Assembly (NCBI GenBank): GCA_016282215.1
Contig: JAEEKC010000087.1
Coordinates: 1-5,007, forward strand
Reading direction: 5' to 3'
From: Lachnospiraceae bacterium
GTDB taxonomy: Bacteria; Bacillota; Clostridia; Lachnospirales; Lachnospiraceae
Length of the DNA stretch: 5,007 nucleotides
In this document: in pieces, positions 4,572 through 5,007 of the stretch
How positions within the stretch are numbered: the stretch's first letter is position 1
Layout of the letters: the number at the start of each line of letters is the position of its first letter
Translations under genes and position numbers: made by a program
The notes under the pieces: model-generated
What the model saw: only the letters and a program-made list of their open reading frames with translations
Databases searched by the model: none
What the model was told of the DNA's origin: nothing

Positions 4572-5007
4572 ATGAAATCAGAAACGATCATGATCTGTGA
4601 CTCACAATCAGTATTTGTGGCGCTTTTGGTCAAGCGTCTGCAGATGCTGGCTGAGGGCAGCGGCATTCACATCAGCGGGTTTGATGATATGGAAAAAATG
4701 ATGGCGGTTTTTTCGGAAGAAAACTGCAGCATGGTTGTGATCGGAAATGCAAAGGTAACATCTTTTCATACGGAAAAAATACTGCAGAGCAGCAGGATCG
4801 TTTATTTGACAGAAGAAAAAAGCGAAGAGGGGATTTTTAAGTACCAGCCGGTAAAACAGATCGCAGCGCAGATCATGGAAAAGATGCTGGAAGCAGGAAT
4901 CCTTTCCGGAGGTGATAGCTGTTTGAAAGACGGGTCGGGGCGGGTCCGGCTGATCGGGCTGTATTCACCTGCAAGGTCACTTTTGCAAAGCAGCATTGCC
5001 ATCACCA
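4572..5007 (+). CDS. tadZ: TadZ/CpaE-like pilus assembly protein (3' end beyond the window)
   Basis: The first 145 residues of a protein that continues past the window. In Tad systems TadZ/CpaE combines an atypical receiver domain with a ParA/MinD-like ATPase domain and is thought to place the pilus machine at the cell pole. Residues 1-105 have alternating strand-helix character like a receiver: IMICDSQ (6-12), MVVIGNAKV (54-62), IVYLTEEK (76-83) and GIFKYQPVKQI (87-97). The phosphoacceptor position appears to be Gly58/Asn59 in place of Asp, so phosphorylation is unlikely. The ATPase domain begins near residue 124, with RLIGLYSPARSLLQSSIAIT (126-145) occupying the Walker A place but without its lysines. 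The known structure of Eubacterium rectale TadZ likewise has a stripped-down receiver and a variant Walker A motif, which fits. The ATG follows AGGGAGG (4560-4566) with a five-base spacer, and close spacing to tadV indicates an operon. Confidence 0.83.
   Translation, partial: MKSETIMICDSQSVFVALLVKRLQMLAEGSGIHISGFDDMEKMMAVFSEENCSMVVIGNAKVTSFHTEKILQSSRIVYLTEEKSEEGIFKYQPVKQIAAQIMEKMLEAGILSGGDSCLKDGSGRVRLIGLYSPARSLLQSSIAIT

Overview
The window looks like chromosomal DNA of a motile, Gram-positive gut clostridium, most likely a member of the Lachnospiraceae (the Roseburia / Agathobacter / Eubacterium rectale neighbourhood). I base this on protein style and have no database match: a flagellin with the form common in that family, a FliS chaperone with the extra C-terminal tail I associate with Lachnospiraceae, and a TadV-TadZ pair whose TadZ resembles the atypical Eubacterium rectale type. 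Strong AGGAGG-type ribosome binding sites and a classic sigma-A promoter also fit a Firmicute.

Layout. (1) Bases 51-1790, plus strand, form a flagellar filament module: a complete flagellin gene, a 132-base gap holding a nested hairpin, the chaperone gene fliS, and a strong intrinsic terminator at 1868-1906. (2) Bases 1964-3427, minus strand, hold two genes converging on that terminator: a small two-helix membrane protein of the DUF202 type and, downstream of it, a PfkB-family sugar kinase. A repeat of about 46 bp occurs four times here, always in the same orientation: three copies in tandem between the two genes and one upstream of the DUF202-like gene. Each copy carries a CCGATAT core resembling the -10 element of flagellar sigma-D/sigma-28 promoters. 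(3) Bases 3428-3969 carry no confident gene. They hold the fourth repeat, a possible 27-residue hydrophobic peptide gene, a cluster of inverted repeats, a near-consensus sigma-A promoter (3793-3822) and a leader of about 140 nt with competing RNA helices. (4) Bases 3970-5007, plus strand, are the start of a Tad (tight adherence, Flp-type) pilus operon: the prepilin peptidase tadV, initiated at TTG, followed 14 bases later by tadZ/cpaE, which runs off the window end.

How the parts work together. FliS would hold flagellin monomers unfolded before export, so module 1 supplies the flagellar filament. TadV and TadZ start the supply and polar placement of an adhesive pilus. The window therefore brings together swimming and surface-attachment functions, separated by a kinase and a membrane protein whose upstream repeats may be motility-type promoters. 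The least explained parts are the four-copy repeat family and the structured region upstream of tadV; both are non-coding and both are proposed here from sequence reading alone.
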